From: Deltaproteobacteria bacterium
Lineage (GTDB): Bacteria; Myxococcota_A; UBA796; UBA2385
DNA length: 64,000 nt
NCBI GenBank assembly: GCA_018401435.1
Contig: JAGYJW010000002.1
Span: 124,001 to 188,000, forward strand
Direction of reading: 5' to 3'
This document shows, in pieces, positions 10,501 through 24,022 of this stretch. Under the pieces are notes generated by a model. The model was not told the origin of the DNA. It was given only the letters and a program-made list of their open reading frames with translations, and did no database searches. Made by a program: the position numbers and the translations under genes. The stretch's first letter is position 1; each line of letters begins with the position of its first letter.

Positions 10501-13500
10501 TGAGGCCCAGCCCTGGGGCTGGGAGGGGACGAACAAAAATGCGGCCCCAAGCTCCGATTAGGTCGGCTTCAATGAGGCCCAGCCCTGGGGCTGGGAGGGG
10601 ACCCAGCCGGCAGCCGGCACCATTCGCTGTCCACGGCGCGCTTCAATGAGGCCCAGCCCTGGGGCTGGGAGGGGACGACCACGATCTCGGGCCCTCTCAC
10701 GATGGGACCCCGGCTTCAATGAGGCCCAGCCCTGGGGCTGGGAGGGGACAGCACCACCGCGTCACCCACCACGCGCTCGCGCAGCTCGCTTCAATGAGGC
10801 CCAGCCCTGGGGCTGGGAGGGGACCAACGCCCCCGTGTGGGACGCTTTCAACCTGCGCTGGCTTCAATGAGGCCCAGCCCTGGGGCTGGGAGGGGACGCC
10901 GGCCGTCTGCCGGTGGCCTGGGTGCGACAGGCTCTCGCTTCAATGAGGCCCAGCCCTGGGGCTGGGAGGGGACCTGGCCAGCTGGCGAAGGGGGGCCTTG
11001 TGGAGGGCGCTTCAATGAGGCCCAGCCCTGGGGCTGGGAGGGGACTACGACAGCTCGACATCCCCCGCCTGCTCCGCACGGCTTCAATGAGGCCCAGCCC
11101 TGGGGCTGGGAGGGGACGGCCGAGTTCGGACCTCGCGAACGCGAACACCACCGACGAGCTTCAATGAGGCCCAGCCCTGGGGCTGGGAGGGGACATACGG
11201 TGCGCGAGCATCGGGGGTACGGCCTCGGGCGGCTTCAATGAGGCCCAGCCCTGGGGCTGGGAGGGGACAGCGAGAGTGTGGCCCGCGCGGAAAACGAGGT
11301 CACGGCTTCAATGAGGCCCAGCCCTGGGGCTGGGAGGGGACCGGAAGGAGCGGAGGGGGGAGTTTGCCGCGACTGTGGGGCTTCAATGAGGCCCAGCCCT
11401 GGGGCTGGGAGGGGACCACGTGGAGATCGACATGCCGTACCCCTACAAACGGCTTCAATGAGGCCCAGCCCTGGGGCTGGGAGGGGACCAGGCCCGGGTG
11501 GAGCTGCTCGACCAGATCGCGACCACGCTTCAATGAGGCCCAGCCCTGGGGCTGGGAGGGGACAGTTCGCCGAACACCTGGAGAACACAGCGCCCATGCG
11601 CAATGAGGCCCAGCCCTGGGGCTGGGAGGGGACCCAAATCCTGGGACGGGAGGGTTCCCGGGAGATGTGGCTTCAATGAGGCCCAGCCCTGGGGCTGGGA
11701 GGGGACCATCGGTGTGAGCGAGGCACCAATCCCGCACCGCGGCGGCGCTTCAATGAGGCCCAGCCCTGGGGCTGGGAGGGGACCGCTCTTTACGGTTGGC
11801 TTTGCGTTGTTCGCGCGCGGCTTCAATGAGGCCCAGCCCTGGGGCTGGGAGGGGACCCGCCTTCATGTATACAAGGTACGGACTGACTGTTGGCTTCAAT
11901 GAGGCCCAGCCCTGGGGCTGGGAGGGGACGAGCGGGACAGGCCGCCGGGCCTTGCGGGGCAGGTGGGCTTCAATGAGGCCCAGCCCTGGGGCTGGGAGGG
12001 GACTCCGCAAGCCCGGCGATCGACAGATCGCCCGTGCTGCTTCAATGAGGCCCAGCCCTGGGGCTGGGAGGGGACAGGACGGCGGCAATGGCGGTCATGG
12101 CGGCTCCTACGGTGCCCGCTTCAATGAGGCCCAGCCCTGGGGCTGGGAGGGGACGAATCGCCTTCACCGTTCCAACGTACCCGCACCTTCGGGCTTCAAT
12201 GAGGCCCAGCCCTGGGGCTGGGAGGGGACTGGGCCAGGGGAGAGATCCCCTGGATAGGCTCTTTCGCTTCAATGAGGCCCAGCCCTGGGGCTGGGAGGGG
12301 ACAAGTGTGGGTGGAGGCCCGCATGGGCCGCAGCGCGTTGATGCTTCAATGAGGCCCAGCCCTGGGGCTGGGAGGGGACACGGCGGGAAGGGCGGCAACG
12401 GCGAGGCGCAGTATGCTTCAATGAGGCCCAGCCCTGGGGCTGGGAGGGGACCGCCCCCTCCCTGGCCAGCTCCAACAACACCACCTTGCTTCAATGAGGC
12501 CCAGCCCTGGGGCTGGGAGGGGACCCCTGAGCGTGGCCAGCGCCAAGGTCGTGGCATGGGCGCTTCAATGAGGCCCAGCCCTGGGGCTGGGAGGGGACGT
12601 CAGCCCTGGCGCATGTTCTCGACGATCTGACGGGGCTTCAATGAGGCCCAGCCCTGGGGCTGGGAGGGGACGTGCGCGGGGGCCCCGCGGGCATGGGTGG
12701 TAGACCGGCTTCAATGAGGCCCAGCCCTGGGGCTGGGAGGGGACCAGGGGGTACGGAGAATGCGTCGCCTGGGAGGCTTGGCTTCAATGAGGCCCAGCCC
12801 TGGGGCTGGGAGGGGACCTGGAACACCGACCACAAAAAAGCCCCCGACCATCGCTTCAATGAGGCCCAGCCCTGGGGCTGGGAGGGGACACCATGTGGGG
12901 GTGTAGGTCCGCACGAGCCAATCTGCTTCAATGAGGCCCAGCCCTGGGGCTGGGAGGGGACCGGGTCAGGTCAGGTCAGGGCGAGGCGGTGGAGGGCGCG
13001 GCTTCAATGAGGCCCAGCCCTGGGGCTGGGAGGGGACTCATGCTCGACCCCCGGCTGATCGCAAACGCGGCGGCTTCAATGAGGCCCAGCCCTGGGGCTG
13101 GGAGGGGACGGGGCTCAGTTGGGGCGACCTCGACGCGGTCTACGGCGAGCTTCAATGAGGCCCAGCCCTGGGGCTGGGAGGGGACACTCCCACGTCCGCT
13201 TAGAGCGGGCGGAGCGGGTGGCTTCACGAGGCCCAGCCCCCGGGGCTGGGAGGACCGCCCGATGGGCTCAGCAGCCGCTTTGCACCCCGCGTAGCTTCAA
13301 TGAGGCCCAGCCCTGGGGCTGGGAGGGGACCATCGTCGATCGGCCGCCCGTCGTCGTAGTCGCGAAGCTTCAATGAGGCCCAGCCCTGGGGCTGGGAGGG
13401 GACTACCGCGAGCGCACCGCCGACCCGGGCCAACCATCTCGCGCTTCATCGAGGCCCAGCCCTGGGCTGGGAGGGGACGGGCAGGGCACCATCCACAGCG

Positions 13501-13701
13501 TAGCGGTCGCCCGCGGTAAGCCATCGAGGCCCAGCCCTGGGGCTGAGGACGGGGGAATATGGAGGGCCATCCGTCGTCACCCTGGCATCAGCTTCACGAG
13601 GCCCAGCCCTGGGGGCTGGGAGGGGACTCATGACACCTGCGACTCGGGGGTCAGCGGTGGCTGGTGCACACTGAGGCCCAGCCCTGGGGCTGGGAGGGGA
13701 C
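1564..13701 (-). CRISPR. Giant type I-G CRISPR array, about 166 repeats
   Basis: On the plus strand each repeat starts GCTTCAATGAGG and ends GGGAGGGGAC, 37 bp in all, with an 8-bp inverted repeat CCCAGCCC/GGGCTGGG in the middle. I located about 166 repeats spaced 71-78 bp apart; spacers are mostly 34-39 bp. About 154 repeats are identical. Exceptions are: 1564 (one change, GCTTG), a degenerate unit at about 3613, three with C instead of the first G (5008, 5079, 5153), 5595 (ATAAGG), 11597 (truncated 5' edge) and a decayed group from 13221 on. Read on the minus strand the repeat begins GTCCCC and ends ATTGAAGC, the usual 8-base crRNA 5' handle form, so crRNAs are most likely made from the minus strand, the same direction as the cas operon. 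The family is assigned from the neighbouring cas genes. The array encodes no protein: the open frames across it come from the repeat having few stops. Confidence 0.98.
3613..3648 (-). repeat. Degenerate internal CRISPR repeat
   Basis: One unit inside an otherwise near-perfect array matches the consensus only loosely: it keeps CCAATGAGG and AGCTGGGAGGA but has lost the TT of GCTTC and several central bases, so the stem is broken. Spacing to its neighbours (72 and 76 bp) is normal, so it was once a standard unit. It sits beside the spacer pair at 3649-3764 that recurs in altered form at 3874-3987. Confidence 0.8.
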
Positions 13702-13808
13702 CCCCCGCCGATTCCGACGGGGTTCAACTCACACTATCACGCGCAATTCCGAGCGCCCATCGTCAGGCGCCCATTCCCCAGGCTCACGAGGCCCCAAGGC
13801 GCAGCCCT
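13221..13808 (-). repeat. Decayed CRISPR repeats at the cas-proximal end
   Basis: Units at 13221 (TTCACGAGG, extra C in the stem), 13443 (TTCATCGAGG, stem shortened), 13518 (strongly decayed), 13591 (TTCACGAGG, extra G), 13665 (5' edge lost) and a vestige at about 13782 (CTCACGAGGCCCC) diverge from the consensus, while units at 13294 and 13367 between them are perfect. Spacing stays near 73-78 bp. Clustered decay is normally the mark of the old, leader-distal end, but this end faces cas2. Confidence 0.85.
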
Positions 13809-13933
13809 CCATCATCGAGAACATACACCAGCAGCCCATCGCGAGCGACCCCGGCCCTTTGCTCGGCGCCGGACCGCTCGCGTGGCCAGGGGGCCGTTTT
13901 CAAAGACCGCCACGGGGCCCCTAGCGCCGCGCT
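13702..13933. promoter_or_regulatory. Region between array and cas2, expected position of the leader
   Basis: If the array is read on the minus strand, the leader and array promoter should lie here, downstream of cas2. The stretch contains one repeat vestige (about 13782-13808) and no obvious AT-rich leader or strong promoter. I see no gene in it. Confidence 0.35.
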
Positions 13934-14233
13934 TCACACGATGCGAACGACGCGCTCGGGCTCGACGATGGCGCGGCCGATGGACCAGGCCCGCCAGGTG
14001 GTGCGGGCGCCGGCCGCCCCCAAGGGCACGAACATGACCTGGTCGGCGTCGTGGTGAACGGCGCGCTCCAACAGGGCCACGAGGTGGGCCCGCTGAAGCT
14101 CGGTAAGCTGGCACAGGAAGACGCTGAGCTGCATCGCGTCGCCATAGCCGCGCAAGATGCGGTGAACGCGCCGAAGTCGCTTGGGGTCGGCGATGTCGTA
14201 GCAGACCAGGTAGACCTGCGGGTGGCTTCGCAT
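13934..14233 (-). CDS. cas2: CRISPR-associated endoribonuclease-fold protein Cas2
   Basis: The protein is 99 residues from ATG at 14233 (MRSHPQVYLVCYDIADPKRL), the usual Cas2 length, with the Cas2 ferredoxin-like start and the conserved Asp in YDIAD. Cas2 pairs with Cas1 as the structural core of the spacer-integration complex. A longer start is possible: GTG at 14284 overlaps the cas4-cas1 stop codon as GTGA and would add 17 proline-rich residues that do not look like Cas2, but it would explain translational coupling. It is the last gene of the operon, followed by the array. Confidence 0.92.
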   Translation of the reverse strand: MRSHPQVYLVCYDIADPKRLRRVHRILRGYGDAMQLSVFLCQLTELQRAHLVALLERAVHHDADQVMFVPLGAAGARTTWRAWSIGRAIVEPERVVRIV

Positions 14234-14280
14234 CGGGCGCCCCGGGCTATCGGATGGCAAAGGTGGGCGGCTGGGCCAAC

Positions 14281-15933
14281 TCACCGTGCAGGTGGCGCGC
14301 CCACAGCCGGGCGTGAGCCCAGCACCCGCCGCATGGACAGGCGGGTGCCGGTCAGGGGGTGGGTGGTCAGCTCGTCCAGGCGGCGCTCCCAGGCCTCGAT
14401 GAAGGCGCGCCGGCCCGCGTCGGTCATCGCGACCCCGGTGGGGTGAACCAGGAAGTGGTCGGCCGATACGGCACCCGTATTGACCGCGGTGAGCACCGCA
14501 GAGTCGGCGATGACCGGTCGGAATTCCTCCATCAAGTCCAGGGCCAGGGCGGGGCGGCCATGCCGGGGCTGGTGCAGGAAGCCGCGCCAGGCGTCAAAGC
14601 CCACCCGCTGCAGGATCTGGGTCCACTCGCGCACCAGGCAGGCATAGGCAAAGGACAGCATCGCGTTGATGGGGTCCCGCGGGGGGCGCCGGTTGCGGCC
14701 CTCCAGCGAGAAGGCGGGCTGCATCTCGGGCTTCACCATGGCGTTGAAGGCGCCGAAGTAGTGCCGGGCGCCCAGCCCCTCGGCCCCCATCAGCGACGCG
14801 ATATCCGTGGCCTTGTGGGCCACGCCCTGGGCCTCCGAGAGGCCATCCAAGGCGTCTTTGGGCGTGTTCCGGCCGTTTCGACGCAGCAGGACGCGCTGGT
14901 TCCGCAGCTTGGAGATCACGATGGCGCGGGCCAGGTCCAAGCAGCGCGCCGGGTCCGATGCGGCCCTGTGTTGTTCGATGCGGAGCAGGGCGCCCACGCC
15001 CGACGCCGGGGTGAAGGAGCCCTGGAACCAGCCCCGGTAGCTGTGGATGGCGACGGGCACGTCGATGTCGGCCAGGGCGGCCAGCAGGGCCGACGACACG
15101 CTGGCGTTGCCCATCAACACCACCTGGGAGGTTTCGGCGATGCGGCTGCGCGCAACCACGCTGCCGCGGTTCTTGACCACGATCTCGCCGCCGTCCTTAC
15201 CCAGGGATCCGCCTTGAAGCTGCACATAGAGCGGGGTCCCGTCGTCTCTGCCGGGCACCAGGGGGCGCACCTCGGCGTCGCGGGCGCCGGTCAACCGGCC
15301 CACCTCATCCGGCAGGCAGATGCCCACCAGCGAGCAGCCCTGGCACTTGGGGCTGTCCACCAGCGGGGGCGGCAGGCTGCCGTCGGGGGTGGCGGCGAGG
15401 CGCATGGCGGCGTCCCGCAGCGCGAGGGTGCGCGCCACCAAGGCGTCGTCGATGGGCACGGCCACCCGACGCCGCGAGCCGGCAAACCACAAGGCGCCCT
15501 GGGTGCAGGTGTAGCCATGGGCCCGCAGCAGCAGGGCCTGGGCGCAGACCTGCACGCGCTCGGGTTCGTAGGCGCCTTCTGGGATGTCGGGGGCGCTGCC
15601 CTTCTTGTAGTCGATGGGAACGACGCAGCCGTCGTGTTCTTCGACCAGGTCGATCTTGGCCACCATGCCCACGCTGTCGTCCGACAGGTAGACGCTGCGC
15701 ACGGCGCGGGGTGGGGGTGCCGGGTCCGAAGTCGCCGTCTCTGCATCGGGGTCTGGCGGGGGCAGCAGACCCCGCCGGGTGGGGGCATCCACCCGTTTGT
15801 GTACGGTGCGGCCCTCGACGGTGTGGTGGTTGTCGGCCCACTCCCCATGCAGCCACTCCAAGGCGAAGAGGCGCGGGCAGAAGCTCATCTCGTTGAGCAT
15901 GCGGGCGGGGAGGAGGCGGGCGGGCTCGGTCAT
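14281..15933 (-). CDS. cas4-cas1: Cas4-Cas1 fusion, spacer acquisition
   Basis: A 550-residue fusion typical of type I-G systems. Residues 1-215 are Cas4, a RecB-like nuclease with an iron-sulphur cluster: Cys19 (SFCPRLFALEW), active-site Asp108 and Lys110 (VPIDYKKG), the QVCAQALLL helix, and Cys197/200/206 (CQGCSLVGIC). Residues about 230-540 are the Cas1 integrase, with metal ligands Glu385 (GAEGLGARHY), His454 (GFLHQPRHG) and the acidic pair 469-470 (DLMEEFRP). Cas4 is known in this family to select and trim prespacers at the PAM, and Cas1 integrates them with Cas2. All catalytic residues are present. It begins 13 bp after the Cas8-like gene; its stop overlaps a possible GTG start of cas2. 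Confidence 0.96.
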   Translation of the reverse strand: MTEPARLLPARMLNEMSFCPRLFALEWLHGEWADNHHTVEGRTVHKRVDAPTRRGLLPPPDPDAETATSDPAPPPRAVRSVYLSDDSVGMVAKIDLVEEHDGCVVPIDYKKGSAPDIPEGAYEPERVQVCAQALLLRAHGYTCTQGALWFAGSRRRVAVPIDDALVARTLALRDAAMRLAATPDGSLPPPLVDSPKCQGCSLVGICLPDEVGRLTGARDAEVRPLVPGRDDGTPLYVQLQGGSLGKDGGEIVVKNRGSVVARSRIAETSQVVLMGNASVSSALLAALADIDVPVAIHSYRGWFQGSFTPASGVGALLRIEQHRAASDPARCLDLARAIVISKLRNQRVLLRRNGRNTPKDALDGLSEAQGVAHKATDIASLMGAEGLGARHYFGAFNAMVKPEMQPAFSLEGRNRRPPRDPINAMLSFAYACLVREWTQILQRVGFDAWRGFLHQPRHGRPALALDLMEEFRPVIADSAVLTAVNTGAVSADHFLVHPTGVAMTDAGRRAFIEAWERRLDELTTHPLTGTRLSMRRVLGSRPAVGAPPAR

Positions 15934-15946
15934 GGGTCCCCCCTCC

Positions 15947-19898
<3,952 letters not shown>

Positions 19899-19902
<4 letters not shown>

Positions 19903-21551
19903 TCCTCGGACAGGAGGGGGCGGCAGAGACCCAAGCCAAGAAAGCGACCCGCCCCCAGGGAGATGGGACCGGCGACCGGCTGGTCGAATTCCAAGCGCGC
20001 GTGCACCTGCACCCGCCGGGTGCGGCCGGCTTGGGGCGGAAAAGCCGGAAAGGACCGGGCCGGCAGCCCGGCGACAAAGGGCGATCCGGGCTGGACCTCC
20101 ACCCGCATCGGTCGGGGCAGGCCGATGCGCTCACAGGCCACCGCGATGGTCTCGGCGGCGGCGGCCAGGGCCCGGTCCAGGCGCTGCCGGTCGCGGGAGC
20201 GAAGCTCACCCGGGTTGCGGTCCAAGGCGATGGGGGTCACCGTGGCCCACCGTCGAGACGGGGCGCACCAGGTGTCGGGTCGCAGGGCGCGCAAGGGCGC
20301 GCGATCGATGACCCGCTCCAGGACCAGGGTGCCCGTTGGGCCCAGCTGAAGCTCCAGGGCCGGGTGCTCCTCGTCGTCCTCGCGGACGGCGTCCTCCCAG
20401 GCCGCCACGGCCGCCAGCAGGCGCACCCGCTGGGGGGCAGGCAGGTCCCGGGGCAAGGACAGCGCCAGGCCCCGAATGAGCCCGTCGGCGTGCTCGTGGC
20501 CCACAAAGGGCAGGCAGAAGAAGGCGGCGTGGGGGTCGCGGGTGGGCTTTCCATCGGGCTCATGCCCCGACAGCGCCCAGGGCACGGGTTCGGGGCAGCG
20601 GGACATCAGCGCAGCCCGCATGCGAGCCGACAGCTCCGCCACCGCAGACAGGGGCAGCATCGGGCCGGCGATTCGGCGGAAGACGACCCAGTCTTCGCTG
20701 AAAATGGAGTGCGGGGGCGGATCTGCGCGGACCTGGCCAGGGGGGCCGTAGCGCTTGAAGGCGCAGGGCAAGACGCGGGGCTCGGACTCCTGGTGCACCG
20801 CAAAGGCGGCCTCCAGGCGGCTGAGCTGGCCGGGGCCGGGCACGCGCAGGACGAGCGCACCGTCGGGGTCGGGCAGCAGGCTGGGTGGGGGCGGAGAATC
20901 CACCAGGCGCAGGGACACCAGGCTGGAGGAGTGGCCCAGCCGGGTCACCCGCTCGGCCAGGCGGTCCAGGGCGTCCCGGCGGGACGGCGACGGGTGGGCA
21001 TCGGGCCACTGAAAGACCACCCGGGGGTGCTGGGGGGTCACCGAAGGGAAGGTGCGGGGCTGCCGCAGGCCGTGGGCTTGGAAGCGCTGGGTCACCGACT
21101 TGAGGTCCGAGCCCGCGGGTTTGCCCGTGAGCCGAATGGCCTTGTCGACCAGCCCTGCGTACCGAAGAAGCGCCTTGTCCCTGGCTTTGGTGGCCTTGGT
21201 GGCCTCCTTGGCCGTGGTCGCCGCCAGCACGGCCGCCTCGGCCTCATCCAGCGTGTGAAGCTCCCGGTCGTCCAGGTTCACCACCGCCATGTCGTTGACC
21301 GGCACGAAGGTGGGCCACACGGCGCGGGCGCTGGCCTGGGACGCGGTGATCGCGGGCGGAGACAAGGTCTCCAACCAGCGCAGGGCCTCTTCGGCGGCGG
21401 GATCCGGCTCTTCCCCTTCGCGGGGCAGGGCGGCGACCAGCGCCGAGAAGAGGCGCGCGGGATGCGGCGGCCACTCTGCCAGGCCGCGGTCGTTGTAGGC
21501 GGTGGCAAGATAGCGGCCGGTCAGAAGGTCCACGGCAACCGCGAGCATCAC
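19899..21551 (-). CDS. csb2: Csb2, Cas5-Cas6 fusion
   Basis: 550 residues, start overlapping the csb1 stop and stop overlapping the cas3 start (ATGA both times). The N-terminus LAVAVDLLTGRYLATAYNDR and PHPARLFSALVAAL is typical of the Csb2/GSU0054 family, which fuses a Cas5-like half to a Cas6-like half. The C-terminal GPISLGAGRFLGLGLCRPL is the glycine-rich loop of RAMP/Cas6 domains. The protein should cut the array transcript within its repeat and cap the crRNA in the complex. The 8-bp repeat stem seen in this array is a suitable substrate. I did not identify the catalytic residues with confidence. Confidence 0.92.
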
Positions 21552-22834
21552 CCCTCCTCGGGCAGGGCCAGCTCGCGGCTCTTGCGGATGAGGGCGGAGA
21601 GCTTGGGGGCGGGGCGCAGGGTCAGCGGTGCGCGCTGCCAGCCCATGCCCATGCCCGCCGCCGCAGCGCCGGCGGCCTGAAGCAGGTCCAGGGCGGCCTG
21701 GCGGTCCAGGCGGAAGGAGGTCGGTGCGCCGCCATCCCGGGGGATGAGATCGAAGCTCAGGGGCCCATCGGGGATGAGCAGGCAGCGGGAGCGCAGGTCG
21801 TGGCCCTGCTCCCGCTGGAGCACCACGGCCGCCAGGCCCAGGGCCGCCAGGGCGGTGCGGGCGGCTTGCTCGGTGGCCCGGCGCTGGGCGGGGTCAACGG
21901 GGGCGCCGTCCACGGTGGTGGAGAAGCGCAGGCGCCGCAAGGCGGCCAGGGACAGCACCATGGTCTGCTCGGCGTGGGCGATGGTCACGCCCCCCGACAC
22001 CGTGTCGATGCTGGGGGCCACGTTGCTGTGGTTGGCGGCGCTGGCCTTGCCCTTGTCCGAGCCGTCACCGCCGCGGCTGAAGGGCTTGGGCTTGTTCTTG
22101 TCCTTGGCGGCCTGGGCCTCGTCGGCGGTCCACTCGGTGGGGTCGTCCTTGTCCTCGAAGATGGGGATCGCGCCGATGGCGGCCGGGTCGATCCGGCTCT
22201 TGGTCTTCACGCCGTCCTGGGCGTTGAAGCCGACGATTTCAGAGACCAGGGCGCGGGCGAACTTGGCGCCCATGCCGCCCTTGGGGCCGGTCGAGTCCCA
22301 GACCCCAAAGACCAGGGCGGTGGGGCAGGCGCTGTAGACCGCGGTGGCGTGGGTCACGCGGGCGTCGGTATAGGCGCGGCCAATCGCGGTGTGGCGGAAG
22401 GGCTTGCCGTCGGCGTCCACGCTGTCGCGCATCAAGGCGTCGGCGATGCGGTGGGGGGCGTCCAGGGTGGTGAGCAGGCCCAGATCCTCGATGTCAGCCT
22501 CGGCCGAGAAGTCCACGGCGATCACGGGGAAGCTGGCCTCGCCGTCCTGCCAGGCCTCGCGCAAGGCCTCCTCCATGCGGTTGGCCTGGGACTGCACGGA
22601 GTCCAGCAGGACGGTGCGCACGGTCTGGGGGCCGTCCTCGCCTTCGACCACGCGGTCTTCAAAGGCGTAGCGGGTGTCGGCGCGGTCGCCGGTGGCATAG
22701 GTCGGCGGGAAGATCTTGTCGCCGGGCCCACCTGCGGGCTGCAGGCGGGCGCGCGCCCGAATGGCGACGGCGCCGCCGCCAACCGCATTGGCAAGCTGGG
22801 CAAGGGTCAAGGTGGGGTGGTCGTTCTGGGCCAT
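21548..22834 (-). CDS. csb1: Csb1, Cas7-type backbone protein
   Basis: 428 residues from ATG at 22834, chosen because AAAGGAG lies five bases upstream; an open frame continues 22 codons further but without a site. The sequence matches the Csb1/GSU0053 family: RARLQPAGGPGDKIFPPTY, TVLLDSVQSQANRMEEAL, and SACPTALVFGVWDSTGPKGG with FARALVSEIVGFN. Several copies should coat the crRNA as the helical backbone of the interference complex. It is the first gene of the cas operon, so its upstream region (22835-23030) carries the operon promoter. Confidence 0.95.
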   Translation of the reverse strand: MAQNDHPTLTLAQLANAVGGGAVAIRARARLQPAGGPGDKIFPPTYATGDRADTRYAFEDRVVEGEDGPQTVRTVLLDSVQSQANRMEEALREAWQDGEASFPVIAVDFSAEADIEDLGLLTTLDAPHRIADALMRDSVDADGKPFRHTAIGRAYTDARVTHATAVYSACPTALVFGVWDSTGPKGGMGAKFARALVSEIVGFNAQDGVKTKSRIDPAAIGAIPIFEDKDDPTEWTADEAQAAKDKNKPKPFSRGGDGSDKGKASAANHSNVAPSIDTVSGGVTIAHAEQTMVLSLAALRRLRFSTTVDGAPVDPAQRRATEQAARTALAALGLAAVVLQREQGHDLRSRCLLIPDGPLSFDLIPRDGGAPTSFRLDRQAALDLLQAAGAAAAGMGMGWQRAPLTLRPAPKLSALIRKSRELALPEEG

Positions 22835-23030
22835 GGTGGCTCCTTTGGGTGCGTGCGTTGCGCAGGGGGCGGTAGGGTCGATGCGTCCCTTGACCAGCAC
22901 CTTAGCGAGGGTGGTTTGCGAATTTTCCGTACTGAACAGCCGAAGAGTGGGCTGCGTGGTTAACGTCGTCTTTTCCGTTCAGTGTCTTCAGGCAGCCTTG
23001 TTCTGATCCTTGCCGTCATAGGAGTGGTGC
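22835..23030. promoter_or_regulatory. Divergent promoter region between cas operon and WYL regulator, with paired boxes
   Basis: This 196-bp gap is noticeably less GC-rich than its surroundings. It contains TTTTCCGT twice, at 22923-22930 and 22971-22978 (48 bp apart), each followed by halves of an inverted repeat: ACTGAAC at 22931-22937 and GTTCAGT at 22977-22983. Such a pair is a good candidate operator for the WYL protein. I cannot assign -35 and -10 boxes with confidence. Confidence 0.5.
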
Positions 23031-23987
23031 ATGTCTTTGTTGCGATCCCTCGCCCCTGTCCCACAACCAAGCCCCCAGCAGCGGGCCGGCCTGGTGCTGT
23101 TGCACCTGCTGCGCCGAGGCGCGGCCTCCACCAGTGACCTGGCGCGGGCGATTGGCGAGTCCCAACGGTCGGTATTGGCCACACTCAACCAGCTGGCAGC
23201 CGTGTTGAGCATCGACAAGGAGGGGGAGGGGCGCGACACCCGGTGGGTGCTGGACCCCGATGGCCGGCACAATGTGCTGGGGCTGGACGCCCAGGTGGCG
23301 CTGCTGCTGGGGCGCGGCCTGCTGGCCTTTGCCCCCCCCTTGCAGCCCGAGCTGCGGGAGGACGCGTCTTTGGCCCGCAGCTTGGATCGAAAGTTCGTCG
23401 TCCGCAGCGAGCCCGCCCGAGACTACAGCGCCCACCAGGACATCCTGCGCCGCATCCAACGTGCGCTATTCGAGGAGCGGGCGCTGGCCATCGTCTACCA
23501 GGGGGTCACCGGCAAGGAGCGCCGATGGCCCGAGGCCCAGCCCCTGACCCTGGTGGTTCACCGCCGCGCGGTCTACCTCGTGGTCGACGTCGGCGGAAGC
23601 CGCGCCCCGCGCCGCGCCTTGGCCGTGGAGCGGATCCAGTCGGTCGAGGTGGGCGCGCCGCGCCCCTACCCCGCCACCTGGGACCCCCAACAGTGGCTGG
23701 CGGGCCGCTGGGGCATCCACGACGCCCAGCCCGAGCGGGTGCGCCTGCGTTTCGATGCCGACGCCGCACCCTATGTGCTGGCCCGCACCTGGCCGGGGCA
23801 GCTTCGGGCCGACCCCCGCGAAGACGGCAGCGTGGATCTGCTGCTGCGTGTGGGCGGCCGAGAGCTTCGGAGCTGGATTTTGGAGTGGGGCGGGTCGGTG
23901 GAGGTCCTCTCCCCGCCGCAGCTGCGCGGCGAGGTCGAAGCCGAGCTGGCCCGTGCGTTGGCACGTTACCGTCGCGACGCCGGCTGA
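23031..23987 (+). CDS. WYL-domain transcriptional regulator
   Basis: 318 residues. Residues 15-75 form a helix-turn-helix (LVLLHLLRRGAASTSDLARA, SQRSVLATLNQLA). Residues about 140-210 are a WYL domain (ALAIVYQGVTGKERRWPEAQ, LVVHRRAVYLVVDVG), and the rest matches the WCX extension (VRLRFDADAAPYVLARTWPG). WYL domains bind nucleic-acid or nucleotide ligands and often control phage defence and CRISPR loci. It is transcribed away from csb1 across the region with paired TTTTCCGT boxes, so it probably regulates the cas operon and itself; whether it represses or activates cannot be seen. Confidence 0.85.
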   Translation: MSLLRSLAPVPQPSPQQRAGLVLLHLLRRGAASTSDLARAIGESQRSVLATLNQLAAVLSIDKEGEGRDTRWVLDPDGRHNVLGLDAQVALLLGRGLLAFAPPLQPELREDASLARSLDRKFVVRSEPARDYSAHQDILRRIQRALFEERALAIVYQGVTGKERRWPEAQPLTLVVHRRAVYLVVDVGGSRAPRRALAVERIQSVEVGAPRPYPATWDPQQWLAGRWGIHDAQPERVRLRFDADAAPYVLARTWPGQLRADPREDGSVDLLLRVGGRELRSWILEWGGSVEVLSPPQLRGEVEAELARALARYRRDAG

Positions 23988-24022
23988 ATCGCACCCCCCC
24001 TTCTTTCGCCCTCTCTGCGCCC

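Noticed and set aside
1564..13700. Long open frames on both strands with repeated RPSPGAGRG, EAQPWGWEG and PLPAPGLGLIEA motifs
   Set aside because: They are translations of the CRISPR repeat, which has few stops; the 73-bp period shifts frame and no start or ribosome site is conserved.
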